From positions 3,472,001 through 3,536,000 of the forward strand of contig NZ_CP107007.1 of assembly GCF_025725645.1 (NCBI RefSeq): DNA of 64,000 bases, read 5' to 3'. This DNA is from Halomonas sp. GD1P12. Its GTDB lineage: Bacteria > Pseudomonadota > Gammaproteobacteria > Pseudomonadales > Halomonadaceae. Position numbers and translations under genes: made by a program. Positions 34,471 through 44,110 of this stretch are shown piece after piece. Under the pieces are notes generated by a model that was given only the letters and a program-made list of their open reading frames with translations, was not told the DNA's origin and made no database searches. The first letter of the stretch is position 1. Every line of letters begins with the position of its first letter.

Positions 34471-36224
34471 GCGGCCACCTCCTCGGCCAGCACGACATGA
34501 AAACAGCTGCCCGTGCCCTTGCCCGCCGAGGTCACCCAAATACGGCCCTGGTGACGCTCGACGATCTTGCGACACAGCGCCAGCCCTACCCCGGTGCCTT
34601 CGAATTCGTCGCGCCCGTGCAAACGCTGAAACACCTTGAATAACCGAGGGATCTGATTCGGGTCGATGCCGATGCCGTTGTCGGCAATGGTGATATAAAC
34701 CCCCTCTTCACGTCGCAGGCAGTCGATGCGCACCTCGACTGACGTGTCAGCGGCGTGATACTTGAGCGCGTTGCCGATCAGGTTTTGAAACAGCCGCGTC
34801 ATTTCATCGTGGCTTGCGCGAAGCCTGGGCCACTCGCCCTCGATGCGGATCGTCGCGCTGGCCTCTACCACCGCCGGGGCGAGAAAGTGCAGCGCTTCAT
34901 CGAGGGTCTCGCGAAGCGCCACTTCGGTGAAGGATTCCCCCTGGCGGCCAATACGAGAGTACTCCAGCAGCGAGAGCAGCATGTCATCCATGCGTTTGGC
35001 GCCATCGCTCATGTAATGCAGCATGGTCTGGCCGTCGGCGTCGAGCTGATCGCCCAGGTGGCGCTTTAAAAGCCCGGCGTAGCTGGTCACCATGCGAAGC
35101 GGCTGGCGCAAATCGTGAGAGGCGGCGTAGGCGAAGTGCTCGAGTTCAGCGTTGGATTTTTCCAGCGACTCACGGTAAACGTCGCGCTCTTTTTGCAGCT
35201 CGTGGCTTTCGGTAATGTCACGCAAGTAGCCATGCCACATCGTGCTGCCATCCTCTAGCCGCTCAGGAACGGCGTTCCCTTCGATCCAACAAAGCCCTTT
35301 AGCGGGGTGATGGACGCGGAATATCTCGCTCCAAAGCGTTAGCGTGTTGGTAGAGACCTCAATGCTGGCCGATACACTCGCCAGATCATCGCGATGAATA
35401 ATCGCAAAAACCTTATTAACGTCCCGGTTGGCCTCTTCCGGCGTAATACCATAGACCTCCTTCATGCCCTCGCTTGCGTAGGGAAAACTCATGGACCCAT
35501 CCACGCCCCGCCAGAACTGATAGATCGTGCCGGGCAGGCGTGCACTGAGCTTGGTTAGACGCTCATGGATGACGCGCGCCTGGGTTTCGGCCTCCTTGCG
35601 CGCATCGATATCGATATGGATGCCCGCCATCAACAGCGGCGCGCCCTCCGGGTCCCGGGCCAGAACGCGCCCGCGCGAGTAGATCCATAGGTAGCGCCCG
35701 TCGCGATGGCGCAGGCGAATCTCGACGCCGTAGCTTTCGGCGCTCCCGTCGATGTGAGTCGAAAGCGCCTGGCGCGCTCGCTCAAGGTCTTCCGGGTGGC
35801 AAAGCCGCTCCCAGGTGGCGATCGTAACCGGCGCCAGCTCCTCGAGCGTATAGCCGAGCATGTCGGCCCAGCGCTCGTTGAGATGCAGCTCGTCAGTTTT
35901 GACGTTCCACTCCCAGGAACCCGCCGAGGTACCCCACAGAATGCCGTTGAGCGCCTGCTGCTGGCGACGCAGAATGCGAAGGTGCTGACGGCTTCGCCCG
36001 TAGACGTAGGCCAGCAGCAACAGCGAAGCGGCAAGCCCCGCCAGAAGCGCTGCCATCAACCAATCGTCTGAGAAAAAAGTCGCTGTGTTCGGGGGAGCAG
36101 CATCACCGGCGTACAGCGCCACAGGATAAAACGTACCCACGCACCAAAGTCCACGGCACCAGACCGCTCTTTGCACTTTGTTGGCGGCACGCCGTGAGTT
36201 CACGCCGACTCCTCGCATTGACAA
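34467..36224 (-). CDS. PAS-PAS sensor histidine kinase
   Basis: 585-residue kinase. An N-terminal hydrophobic stretch and one clear TM (~56-76) are followed by two PAS/PAC domains (~92-212, GILWGTSAGSWEWNV... GYTLEEL... IDIDARK; and ~225-342, with SEGMKEVYGITPEEA... LRDITES), then HisKA with H370 in AYAASHDLRQPLRMVTSYAGLL, of the phytochrome-like class, and an HATPase with N-box NLIGNALKYH, G1 ADNGIGIDPNQ and G2 FEGTGVGLALCRKIV. A second Met two codons in could be the start. Begins 46 bp after the GGDEF gene and overlaps the next kinase by 4 bp (GTGA). Signal sensed unknown. Confidence 0.86.
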   Translation of the reverse strand: MSMRGVGVNSRRAANKVQRAVWCRGLWCVGTFYPVALYAGDAAPPNTATFFSDDWLMAALLAGLAASLLLLAYVYGRSRQHLRILRRQQQALNGILWGTSAGSWEWNVKTDELHLNERWADMLGYTLEELAPVTIATWERLCHPEDLERARQALSTHIDGSAESYGVEIRLRHRDGRYLWIYSRGRVLARDPEGAPLLMAGIHIDIDARKEAETQARVIHERLTKLSARLPGTIYQFWRGVDGSMSFPYASEGMKEVYGITPEEANRDVNKVFAIIHRDDLASVSASIEVSTNTLTLWSEIFRVHHPAKGLCWIEGNAVPERLEDGSTMWHGYLRDITESHELQKERDVYRESLEKSNAELEHFAYAASHDLRQPLRMVTSYAGLLKRHLGDQLDADGQTMLHYMSDGAKRMDDMLLSLLEYSRIGRQGESFTEVALRETLDEALHFLAPAVVEASATIRIEGEWPRLRASHDEMTRLFQNLIGNALKYHAADTSVEVRIDCLRREEGVYITIADNGIGIDPNQIPRLFKVFQRLHGRDEFEGTGVGLALCRKIVERHQGRIWVTSAGKGTGSCFHVVLAEEVAA

Positions 36225-36270
36225 GGTCCTTCGATGATAGGGTCCTTCAATGCGTATCGGCCAAATCGTC

Positions 36271-37587
36271 TTAAACGTTAATACACACCTGGTTGCGGCC
36301 GCTGTTTTTGGCCTCGTAGAGGGCGCTGTCGGCGCGGGCGAGCGCGCTATCGGGGAGTATGTCGCTGCTTTTTAACACCGCCACGCCGATACTGGTGGTG
36401 ACCTTGAGCGGCTCGCCGAAGCTTGGCACGCGTACCGTCATCGCCTCGACGGCGCGACGCAGCTTCTCGGCGGCGACCTGGGCGCCGCTGACATCGGTAT
36501 CCGGCAACATCACTGCAAACTCCTCGCCGCCGAGCCGGCCAAACACATCCATCTTACGAAGCTCTGCGCTGACGGTATCGGCAAAGCGTTTCAGTACGGC
36601 ATCGCCGGCGCCGTGGCCGTAGCGGTCATTGACACTTTTGAAGCGATCCAGGTCCAACATCACCATGCAGGTGACGTAGCCGGGCTTGCGTTTGACCCGG
36701 GCAAGCTCACGCTCGGCCAGGTCCATGAAGCTGCGCCGGTTGAGCTGACCCGTCAGCTCGTCGTGCATGGCAAGTCGCGTCAGCTCTGCTTCCATGGCCT
36801 TGCGCGCACTGATGTCCTGCTGAACACCCACCATGCGAAGCGGTTTGCCGGAGGCGTCGCGGCTAACGATATGGCCAGACTCCAGCACCCACACCCAGTG
36901 GCCGCTACGGTGCTGCATGCGAAATTCGCACTCATAGTGGGCATTTTCGCCCTGAACATGGCGCTCGATGGCAAGCTCGATGCGTTCACGATCCTCCGAA
37001 TGAACGCGCATGAACCAGGCGTTGGCGTCCGTGGGAAGGTCAGCATCGTCGCGGTGATAGCCGAGCGTTTCCAGCCAGCGGTCGCTGTAGATGAATGTCT
37101 GGCTATCGAACAGCCAATCCCATACACCGAGCTTACCGCCGTTGATAGCGGCGGCCATGCGCTCCTCGGACAGCACCAGCCGCTGCTCCAGCTTGGCGCG
37201 ACTCATGGCGTAGCGAATGGCGCGATTGAGCGAGTCGGCGTCGATGTTGCCCTTGATCAGGTAGTCCTGGGCGCCAGCTTCGAGCACCTGAAGCGAAAAC
37301 TCGGCGTCGTCGTAGCCGGTCAGCACCACGATAGGAATGGCGCCGACGGTCTGTTTACACGTCAAAACGGTTTGAATACCGCTGGTATCGGGAAGGCTGA
37401 GATCCAGCAGAATGACGTCGGGCAGGCGGCTCGCTCGTTCGAGCGCGTCGGCAAGTGCCGTCAGGCTTTCGACCCAGATCAGCTCGCTCTCCTGATGATC
37501 GTACTTGAAGGTGTACTGAATCAGGGTGGCGTCGCCCGGGTCGTCCTCCACCAGTACGATCGACAGCTGACGGGGTATCTGAGTCAT
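36271..37587 (-). CDS. Response regulator with PAS and GGDEF output (diguanylate cyclase)
   Basis: 438-residue cytoplasmic regulator. Receiver domain (~8-125) with D15/D16, phospho-acceptor D62 in VILLDLSLPD and K112; PAS/PAC (~140-262, LGVWDWLFDSQTFIYSDRWLETLGY); GGDEF (~270-436) with intact GGEEF at 353-357, so active c-di-GMP synthesis is expected. An RxxD inhibitory site (R344-D347) sits exactly five residues before it, predicting product feedback. No EAL or HD-GYP domain. First gene of the signalling operon; the kinase follows after 46 bp. It lies 71 bp downstream of ribA on the same strand, so read-through from ribA is possible. Confidence 0.88.
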   Translation of the reverse strand: MTQIPRQLSIVLVEDDPGDATLIQYTFKYDHQESELIWVESLTALADALERASRLPDVILLDLSLPDTSGIQTVLTCKQTVGAIPIVVLTGYDDAEFSLQVLEAGAQDYLIKGNIDADSLNRAIRYAMSRAKLEQRLVLSEERMAAAINGGKLGVWDWLFDSQTFIYSDRWLETLGYHRDDADLPTDANAWFMRVHSEDRERIELAIERHVQGENAHYECEFRMQHRSGHWVWVLESGHIVSRDASGKPLRMVGVQQDISARKAMEAELTRLAMHDELTGQLNRRSFMDLAERELARVKRKPGYVTCMVMLDLDRFKSVNDRYGHGAGDAVLKRFADTVSAELRKMDVFGRLGGEEFAVMLPDTDVSGAQVAAEKLRRAVEAMTVRVPSFGEPLKVTTSIGVAVLKSSDILPDSALARADSALYEAKNSGRNQVCINV

Positions 37588-37658
37588 GTCATGCCTTTTG
37601 ATGAGTCGTTAGGCAAGATTGAGCAGAAGCGCCTTAAGAGTCAAGTGACATCAATCAC

Positions 37659-38294
37659 TTACTTTTTACGTTCGATATCCACGCTGTCGGCCTGGGTAAA
37701 ATCGCCTAGCGCCATCATGTGGCCGAGCTTGCCGGCCTTGGTGGCCAGGTACTGCTCGTTATGCGGGTTGAGTCCGGTGGTGATGGCCAGGCGTTCGACG
37801 ACGTTGACGCCGTCGCTTGTCAGCGCGGCGACCTTGCGCGGGTTGTTGGTCATCAGCTTGAGCGCCTTGATCTCCAAGTGCTCGAGCATCGGTACGCACA
37901 GATCGTAGCGGCGCAGGTCGGCGCCAAAGCCCAGCTGCTCGTTGGCCTCAACGGTATCGGCGCCCTGGTCCTGAAGCGCATAGGCGCGAATCTTGTTCAA
38001 AAGCCCGATGCCGCGCCCTTCCTGGCGCAGATACAAGAGCACCCCGCGCCCCTCTGCGGCGATGCGCTTGAGCGCCTCTTGGAGCTGATAGCCGCAGTCG
38101 CAGCGCATCGAGAAAAGCCCATCGCCGGTCAAACACTCCGAATGCACGCGCCCCAGCACCGGCTCATCGCTTGTCACGTCGCCCAGTGTCAAGGCGATAT
38201 GATCCTTGCCCGTCGCCTCGTCCTCGAAGCCGTGCATGGTGAAGGTGGCCCAGGGCGTGGGGAGCCGACAAGCGGAAATGAAGCGGATGGTCAC
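37659..38294 (-). CDS. ribA: GTP cyclohydrolase II RibA
   Basis: 211-residue zinc enzyme opening GTP to the pyrimidine that starts riboflavin synthesis. Zn ligands C54, C65 and C67 in [18 protein letters not shown] are at E. coli positions; the catalytic region [17 protein letters not shown] and the LMTNNPRKV motif (T/N-N-P) are intact. It is stand-alone, without a RibB fusion. Divergent from hemE with 160 bp between; I could not identify an FMN riboswitch in the leader. Confidence 0.94.
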   Translation of the reverse strand: MTIRFISACRLPTPWATFTMHGFEDEATGKDHIALTLGDVTSDEPVLGRVHSECLTGDGLFSMRCDCGYQLQEALKRIAAEGRGVLLYLRQEGRGIGLLNKIRAYALQDQGADTVEANEQLGFGADLRRYDLCVPMLEHLEIKALKLMTNNPRKVAALTSDGVNVVERLAITTGLNPHNEQYLATKAGKLGHMMALGDFTQADSVDIERKK

Positions 38295-38454
38295 GGATTA
38301 CCTCGCAAATCGACTGGAGCCGTCAACGATGTGAGTATCAAAGCGCGGTAGTCTATCAAAAAGGCGCGCCGGTCTCACGGCCTGCGCCGAGCCGGCTATC
38401 CCACAGTGCACCACCTCGCCTACAATAGGGCAAATTTCTCAAGAGCAGGCGTTT

Positions 38455-39558
38455 ATGTCTTCCTTTGCGACTCCCCCTCCCTTGCACAACGACCGCTTTC
38501 TTCGTGCGCTCGCCAAAGAGCCGGTCGACCGCACCCCGGTGTGGATGATGCGCCAGGCCGGACGCTACCTGCCGGAGTACCGCGAGCGCCGCGCCCAGGC
38601 GGGCAGCTTCATGGATCTGTGCCGCAACCAGGAGTTCGCCTGCGAGGTCACGCTGCAGCCGCTGGAGCGCTTCCCGCTGGACGCGGCCATCCTGTTCTCC
38701 GACATTCTGACCATCCCTGACGCCATGGGTCTGGGGCTCTATTTCGAAACCGGCGAAGGGCCCAAGTTTAAAAAGACCGTGCGCACTCCGGAAGAAGTCG
38801 CCGCGCTGAGCGTGCCCAACGCCGAGCGCGACCTTGATTACGTGATGCGCGCGGTCTCCACCATCCGCCGCGAATTAAACGGCCGCATGCCCCTGATCGG
38901 CTTTTCCGGCAGCCCCTGGACGCTGGCCACCTACATGGTCGAAGGCGGCTCGAGCAAGGATTTTCGCCACCTGAAAACCATGCTCTACGACACCCCGGAC
39001 ACCATGCATCAGCTGCTGGATACGCTGGCCCACGCGGTGACCGACTACCTCAACGCCCAGATTCGCGCCGGCGCCCAGGCGGTGCAGATCTTCGACACCT
39101 GGGGCGGCTCGCTCTCCACGCCCGCCTATCTCGAGTTCTCGCTGCGCTACATGGAGCAGATCGTTTCGGGTCTGATTCGCGAGCACGAAGGCCGCCGGGT
39201 GCCGGTGATCCTGTTCACCAAGAACGGCGGGCAGTGGCTCGAGGACATCGCCTGCGCCGGCTCTGACGCGGTGGGGCTCGATTGGACCACCGAACTCAGT
39301 GATGCCCGCGCGCGTATCGGCCACAAGGTGGCGCTTCAGGGCAATCTCGACCCCAACGTGCTCTTCGCCCGCCCGTCCGCCATTCGCGCCGAGGTCGCGC
39401 GGGTGCTGGAGAGTTACGGCCATGGGCCGGGCCATGTATTCAACCTGGGCCACGGCATCAGCCAGTTTACCAACCCGGATAACGTGAGCGCCTTTATGGA
39501 GGCGCTTCACGAACTCAGTCCGCAGTATCACCAGAACGACACCGGAGACGTTCGATGA
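38455..39558 (+). CDS. hemE: Uroporphyrinogen decarboxylase HemE
   Basis: 367-residue cytoplasmic enzyme decarboxylating uroporphyrinogen III to coproporphyrinogen III in heme synthesis. Signature 1 [16 protein letters not shown] (~28-43) holds the two conserved arginines; signature 2 [17 protein letters not shown] (~147-163) and the catalytic Asp in [14 protein letters not shown] (~80-93) are present. Start ATG; its last four bases overlap the start of speE (ATGA), so spermidine synthase is translationally coupled to it, an unusual partnership metabolically. Confidence 0.95.
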   Translation: MSSFATPPPLHNDRFLRALAKEPVDRTPVWMMRQAGRYLPEYRERRAQAGSFMDLCRNQEFACEVTLQPLERFPLDAAILFSDILTIPDAMGLGLYFETGEGPKFKKTVRTPEEVAALSVPNAERDLDYVMRAVSTIRRELNGRMPLIGFSGSPWTLATYMVEGGSSKDFRHLKTMLYDTPDTMHQLLDTLAHAVTDYLNAQIRAGAQAVQIFDTWGGSLSTPAYLEFSLRYMEQIVSGLIREHEGRRVPVILFTKNGGQWLEDIACAGSDAVGLDWTTELSDARARIGHKVALQGNLDPNVLFARPSAIRAEVARVLESYGHGPGHVFNLGHGISQFTNPDNVSAFMEALHELSPQYHQNDTGDVR

Positions 39559-40415
39559 GCGATTTCAATCAGGACCAATGGTTTACCGAAGTATTCGACA
39601 GTCACGGCAGCGCCTTTTCGATGAAGATCACCGAGAAGCTTTGGGACGTGCAGAGTGACTATCAACACCTCGAGGTGTACGCCACCGAAACCTACGGCAA
39701 CCTGATGGTGCTGGACGGCTGCGTGATGCTGACCGACCGCGACAACTTCCTCTACCACGAAATGATCGCTCATCCGGCGCTCTTTACTCACAAAGACCCG
39801 AAGCGTGTGGTGATCATCGGCGGCGGCGACTGCGGCACGCTCAAGGAAGTACTGCGCCACGAAGGCGTCGAGAAGGTTACCCAGATCGATATCGACGAGG
39901 AAGTCACTAAAGCTTCCGAGCGCTTTTTCCCGGCGCTGGTCGAGTCCAATAGTGACCCGCGTGCCGAGCTTCTGTTCGCCGACGGCGTGAAGTGGGTCAA
40001 TGACGCCGAGGACGAAAGCATCGATGTCCTGATCATCGACTCCACCGACCCGGTCGGCCCGGCGGAAGGGCTGTTCAAGACCGACTTTTTGAAGCGCTGC
40101 CACCGGATTCTCAAGCCCGGCGGCGTGCTGGTGCAGCAAAGCGAGTCGCCGCTTTATCACTCGGGCTCGATCATTCGCGAGCTGCGCACGGACATGCAGG
40201 CGGCAGGCTTTGAAAGCGTGGCGACCCTCCCCTTCCCGCAGCCGGTCTATCCGTCCGGCTGGTGGAGCGTGACGCTGGCCGGCAAGGGGGCAAGCGTTGA
40301 AACCTTCCGTGAAGAGGCTGCCGCAGGCCACGAAATGCCGCTACAGTACTACACGGTAGAGGCTCATCGCGGCGCCCTGGCGCTGCCGCCGTTCATGCGC
40401 GCCGCCTTCGCCTAA
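39555..40415 (+). CDS. speE: Spermidine synthase SpeE
   Basis: 286-residue cytoplasmic aminopropyltransferase making spermidine from putrescine and decarboxylated S-adenosylmethionine. Conserved [24 protein letters not shown] (~48-71, Q/Y and H-E binding residues), the nucleotide loop [15 protein letters not shown] (~86-100), and the polyamine catalytic segment [15 protein letters not shown] (~159-173). Overlaps hemE by 4 bp. A strong terminator follows at 40444. No speD lies nearby in the window. Confidence 0.93.
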   Translation: MSDFNQDQWFTEVFDSHGSAFSMKITEKLWDVQSDYQHLEVYATETYGNLMVLDGCVMLTDRDNFLYHEMIAHPALFTHKDPKRVVIIGGGDCGTLKEVLRHEGVEKVTQIDIDEEVTKASERFFPALVESNSDPRAELLFADGVKWVNDAEDESIDVLIIDSTDPVGPAEGLFKTDFLKRCHRILKPGGVLVQQSESPLYHSGSIIRELRTDMQAAGFESVATLPFPQPVYPSGWWSVTLAGKGASVETFREEAAAGHEMPLQYYTVEAHRGALALPPFMRAAFA

Positions 40416-40443
40416 CGCTCATCGAGCGGCCAAAACGTTGACG

Positions 40444-40468
40444 AGACCGGGCACTGCCCGGTCTTTTT
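40444..40468 (+). terminator. Intrinsic terminator after hemE-speE
   Basis: AGACCGGGC-ACT-GCCCGGTCT makes a 9-bp stem with a 3-nt loop followed by five Ts, ~30 bp past the speE stop. Confidence 0.88.
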
Positions 40469-40517
40469 GATGGTATTTGTAGATCGCACGACTTTCCAAT
40501 CAGAGGGAGCAATAACA

Positions 40518-41543
40518 ATGAACAAACTCCATCGATGCAGCGGTATGGCCGGCGTGCTGGCCGCGGCGCTGTTACTCCCGGGCCTGGCCCAGGCCAATAC
40601 GCTGGAGACGGTCAAGGAGCGCGGGTCGCTGCGCTGCGGGGTCAACGCCGCCCAGCCCGGCTTTTCGGCGCTGGACGACGAGGATACCTACCGGGGGCTG
40701 GATACCGACATCTGCCGGGCGGTGGCCGCCGCCGCGCTTGGCGAAGGCGCACGCGTCGAGTTCGTGCCGCTCGATTCCGTCGAGCGCTTCGCCGCGCTCC
40801 AGTCCGGTGAAGTCGACGTGCTGGCTCGCACCACGACCTGGACCTCGAGTCGCGACACGACCCTTGGCCTTCACTTCACCGGGGTGAGCTACTTCGATGG
40901 TCAGGCGTTCATGGTGGCAAGCGACCTGGGGGTGCAAAGCGCGCGCGAACTCGACGGGGCGGCGGTGTGCACCCAGTCCGGCACCACCAGCGAGCTCAAC
41001 CTGGCCGACTACTTTCGCCGCCACGACATGACCTTCGAAGCAGTGGTCTTCGACGCCCCGGAGCAGTCGATCATCGGCTTCGAGGAGGGCCGCTGCGACG
41101 TGCTGAGCTCGGACTCTTCGCAGCTCTACGCCCAGCGCATGCAGCTTCGTGATCCGGACATGGCGGTGGTGCTGCCCGAGGTCATCTCGAAAGAGCCGCT
41201 GGGGCCGGCGGTGCGCCAGGGCGACGATCAGTGGTTCAACATCGTCAAGTGGTCGCTCTATGCCATGCTCAACGCCGAGGAACTGGGCGTGAGCCAAACC
41301 AACGTCGATGACATGCTCAAGGAGGACGCCCCGGAGGTGATGCGCCTACTGGGCCGCGACGGCGATTTTGGCGAGGGCATGGGACTTGACGCCGACTGGG
41401 CCTATCAAATCATCAAGCAGGTCGGCAACTACGCCGACGCCTTCGATCGCAACGTTGGCACGGGTTCACCGTTTAATATCGGCCGCGGGCTAAACGCGCT
41501 GTGGAAAGATGGCGGTGTGCAGTACGCCCCGCCCATTCGCTAG
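40518..41543 (+). CDS. aapJ: General L-amino-acid ABC transporter binding protein (first copy)
   Basis: 341-residue periplasmic receptor of the AapJ/BztA type. Signal peptide (~1-27, LLPGLAQA) followed by the family's opening TLETVKERGSLRCGVN, then LDTDICRAVAAA, the binding loop RTTTWTSSRDTTLGLHFTGVSYFDGQ and the C-terminal GRGLNALWKDGGVQYAPPIR. ATG at 40518 chosen for GGGAG upstream. It is a tandem paralogue of the next gene, with the same length and ending. 255 bp separate the two and the second has its own sigma54-like promoter, so this copy may be expressed under different conditions or bind other amino acids. Confidence 0.9.
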   Translation: MNKLHRCSGMAGVLAAALLLPGLAQANTLETVKERGSLRCGVNAAQPGFSALDDEDTYRGLDTDICRAVAAAALGEGARVEFVPLDSVERFAALQSGEVDVLARTTTWTSSRDTTLGLHFTGVSYFDGQAFMVASDLGVQSARELDGAAVCTQSGTTSELNLADYFRRHDMTFEAVVFDAPEQSIIGFEEGRCDVLSSDSSQLYAQRMQLRDPDMAVVLPEVISKEPLGPAVRQGDDQWFNIVKWSLYAMLNAEELGVSQTNVDDMLKEDAPEVMRLLGRDGDFGEGMGLDADWAYQIIKQVGNYADAFDRNVGTGSPFNIGRGLNALWKDGGVQYAPPIR

Positions 41544-41647
41544 GCGCGCCGGCGCTATTTGGCTGTTTTTGCTCGACGAATTTCAAACAAACGTTTGGAA
41601 GTCGCACCAAAAGAGAGCGATGCGTAGCCGATTCCGCACCGTTTTAC

Positions 41648-41664
41648 ACCACCACTTTGGTCAT
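41648..41664. promoter_or_regulatory. NtrC-like palindrome upstream of the second aapJ
   Basis: The 17-bp site ACCACCA-CTT-TGGTCAT has the central ACCA-N3-TGGT of the NtrC consensus TGCACCA-W3-TGGTGCA, with degenerate flanks. Its centre is ~65 bp upstream of the sigma54-like promoter at 41717. Weaker than the sites at urtA and glnK. Confidence 0.35.
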
Positions 41665-41716
41665 AACGTTGGCGCTTTTGCGTTGAAAAGCGCTGAATGA
41701 GTCGCCAAGTCCTTTC

Positions 41717-41732
41717 TGGCATCTTCCTTGCT
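41717..41732 (+). promoter_or_regulatory. Candidate sigma54 promoter for aapJ2-aapQMP
   Basis: TGGCATCTTCCTTGCT matches TGGCACG-N4-TTGCW at all positions but two, with the invariant GG and GC correctly spaced. It lies 66 bp ahead of the ATG of the second aapJ. Confidence 0.6.
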
Positions 41733-41798
41733 AGCGTTAGAGGTGTCATGCACTACCGGCATGTATAACGATATTCAAATAACAGGACGGGAAACACC

Positions 41799-42824
41799 AT
41801 GTTCAATAAGAAAAACGCGGTACTGCTGGCCTCTGCCGGCGCTCTTACCCTATCCGGTGTCGCGAGCGTTCAGGCGGACGTATTGGAAGATACGCGCTCA
41901 CGAGGCGCCGTGCAGTGTGGCGTGAGCGATGGCCTGCCGGGGTTCTCCGCCCCCAACGATAGCGGCGAGTGGCAGGGGCTCGACGTCGATATCTGCCGCG
42001 CCGTGGCCGCCGCGGTACTGGGCGATGCCGACGCGGTCAACTACATCTCGCTCAACGCCGTCGAGCGCTTCACCGCGCTGCAGTCGGGCGAGGTCGACGT
42101 GCTGTCGCGTAACACCACCTGGACCACCACCCGCGACACGACACTCGGCCTCAACTTCGCCGGCGTCACCTTCTACGACGGTATCGGCTTCATGGTCAAC
42201 CGCGACTTAGGGCTCAGTGGCGCCGATGAACTCGACGGTGCGGCGATCTGTATTCAGTCCGGCACCACCACCGAGCTCAACGTGGCGGACTACTTCCGCG
42301 CCAACGACATGGCGTTCGACCCGATCGTTTTCGACACCTCCGAGCAGACCGTGGGCGGCTTCCAATCCGGGCGCTGCGACGTACTGACCTCCGATACCTC
42401 TCAGCTGGCGGCGCTGCGCATCCAGCTCGACGACCCGGAAGGCGCGGTCATCCTGCCGGACATCATCTCGAAAGAGCCGCTGGGCCCGGTGGTACGCCAG
42501 GGCGACGACACCTGGTTCAACATCGTCAAGTGGTCGCTGTTCGCGATGCTCAACGCCGAGGAGTACGGCATCACCTCTGAAAACGTCGACGACATGATGG
42601 ACAGCGAAAACCCGGACGTCGCGCGTATCCTGGGTCAGGACGGTAATTACGGCGAAGGCATGGGCCTTGAGGCCGACTGGGCGTACAACATCATCAGCCA
42701 GGTCGGTAACTACGCCGAGAGCTACGACCGAAACGTCGGCATGGATTCCCCGCTCGAGATCGAACGCGGCGTCAACGCGCTGTGGAACCAGGGCGGCTTC
42801 CACTACGCACCGCCGATTCGCTAA
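41799..42824 (+). CDS. aapJ: General L-amino-acid ABC transporter binding protein (second copy)
   Basis: 341-residue receptor, paralogous to the gene just upstream along its whole length: signal peptide (~1-26), VLEDTRSRGAVQCGVS, LDVDICRAVAAAVLG, binding loop RNTTWTTTRDTTLGLNFAGVTFYDG, and the ending GVNALWNQGGFHYAPPIR. It is closer than the first copy to the permease genes (79 bp to aapQ), so it is the likely core receptor of the AapJQMP importer, which takes up a broad range of L-amino acids. A sigma54-like promoter and an NtrC-like site lie upstream, pointing to nitrogen control. Confidence 0.92.
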   Translation: MFNKKNAVLLASAGALTLSGVASVQADVLEDTRSRGAVQCGVSDGLPGFSAPNDSGEWQGLDVDICRAVAAAVLGDADAVNYISLNAVERFTALQSGEVDVLSRNTTWTTTRDTTLGLNFAGVTFYDGIGFMVNRDLGLSGADELDGAAICIQSGTTTELNVADYFRANDMAFDPIVFDTSEQTVGGFQSGRCDVLTSDTSQLAALRIQLDDPEGAVILPDIISKEPLGPVVRQGDDTWFNIVKWSLFAMLNAEEYGITSENVDDMMDSENPDVARILGQDGNYGEGMGLEADWAYNIISQVGNYAESYDRNVGMDSPLEIERGVNALWNQGGFHYAPPIR

Positions 42825-42903
42825 GCGTCTCGCAATACCCGGCCCGCCGTGCATCGCCCGGCGGGCCGTTTGATCGATCCTGCCGTATCGCGGAGACGCC
42901 TTC

Positions 42904-44094
42904 ATGTCAGCAAGACCAACCGCTCGCCCGGGGGGCCACAAGCCCCCCTTCTGGCGAGACCGCGCCAAGCGCGCGCTCATTTTTCAGGTGCTGGTGGTGG
43001 CGGCCGTCGCCGTCTTTTTGCTCTACATCGTGAGCAACACCCAGGACAACCTGGCCGCCCGCGGCATCACCACGGGCTTTGGCTTTCTGGACAACACCGC
43101 AGGCTTTGGCATCGTTCAGAGCCTGGTCGACTACTCCTCGCAGAGCACCTACGGGCGTACCTTTTTCGTCGGGCTTTTGAACACGCTGCTGGTGGGCGGG
43201 CTTGGCGTACTGGCCGCGACCCTCATCGGCTTCATCGTCGGGATCGCCAGGCTCTCGCCCAACTGGCTGATCGCCAAGCTGGCCGCCGCCTATATCGAAA
43301 CCTTTCGAAATATCCCGCTGCTTTTGCAGATCTTTTTCTGGTACTTCGCGGTGCTGCGCACGCTCCCCGGCGCTCGCGAGAGCATGGCGCTTGGCGACGT
43401 CATCTTCTTGAACGTGCGCGGGCTCTACCTGCCCAAGCCGCTGTTCGAGTCCGGCTTCGGGCTGATTCCCGCTGCGTTTCTGGTCGCGATCGTGGCCAGC
43501 ATCGCGCTGATCGTGTGGAACAAGCGCCGCCACGAGGCCACTGGCAAACGCCTGCCCGCCTACTGGATAGCGCTTTTACTGCTCATCGGCCTGCCGCTTC
43601 TGGTGCTGCTCGCCACCGGCGTGCCGATCACCTGGGACGTGCCGGCGCTGGGCGGGTTCAACTTCCGCGGCGGCGTGACGGTGATTCCGGAGTTTCTGGC
43701 GCTATGGCTGGCGCTTTCGATCTACACCGCCTCGTTCATCGCCGAGATCGTGCGCTCGGGTATCCAGGCGATCTCCCACGGCCAGACCGAAGCCGCCCAG
43801 GCGCTGAGCCTGCCGCGCAATCTGATTTTGCGGCTGGTGGTAGTACCTCAGGCGATGCGAGTGATCATTCCACCGCTCACCAGCCAGTATCTGAACCTGA
43901 TCAAGAACTCGTCGCTGGCGACGGCCATTGGCTACCCGGATCTGGTGTCGGTGTTCGCCGGTACCACGCTGAACCAGACCGGCCAGGCCATCGAGGTCAT
44001 TGCCATGACCATGGCGGTCTATCTGACCATCAGCCTCACGGTTTCCCTGTTCATGAACTGGTTCAACGCCCGCGTGGCGCTGGTCGAACGCTAG
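42904..44094 (+). CDS. aapQ: General L-amino-acid ABC transporter permease AapQ
   Basis: 396-residue permease, larger than ordinary His/Glu-type permeases because of a long hydrophobic insertion between the first helices and the core, as expected in AapQ/BztB. Features: NTLLVGGLGVLAATLIGFIVG, ETFRNIPLLLQIFFWYFAVL, and the EAA loop SGIQAISHGQTEAAQALSLPR near residue 290, followed by PPLTSQYLNLIKNSSLATAIGYPDL. GGAG-like site before ATG. Pairs with AapM; 16 bp separate the two genes. Confidence 0.92.
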   Translation: MSARPTARPGGHKPPFWRDRAKRALIFQVLVVAAVAVFLLYIVSNTQDNLAARGITTGFGFLDNTAGFGIVQSLVDYSSQSTYGRTFFVGLLNTLLVGGLGVLAATLIGFIVGIARLSPNWLIAKLAAAYIETFRNIPLLLQIFFWYFAVLRTLPGARESMALGDVIFLNVRGLYLPKPLFESGFGLIPAAFLVAIVASIALIVWNKRRHEATGKRLPAYWIALLLLIGLPLLVLLATGVPITWDVPALGGFNFRGGVTVIPEFLALWLALSIYTASFIAEIVRSGIQAISHGQTEAAQALSLPRNLILRLVVVPQAMRVIIPPLTSQYLNLIKNSSLATAIGYPDLVSVFAGTTLNQTGQAIEVIAMTMAVYLTISLTVSLFMNWFNARVALVER

Positions 44095-44110
44095 GCGAGG
44101 ATGACACTCC

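Noticed and set aside
38295..38454. FMN riboswitch ahead of ribA
   Set aside because: The divergent ribA/hemE gap is only 160 bp and shows no recognisable RFN-element helices.
41586..41595. 10-bp palindrome CAAACGTTTG between the two aapJ genes as an operator
   Set aside because: Too short to be significant in a 255-bp gap and not repeated at other loci in the window; kept only as a curiosity.
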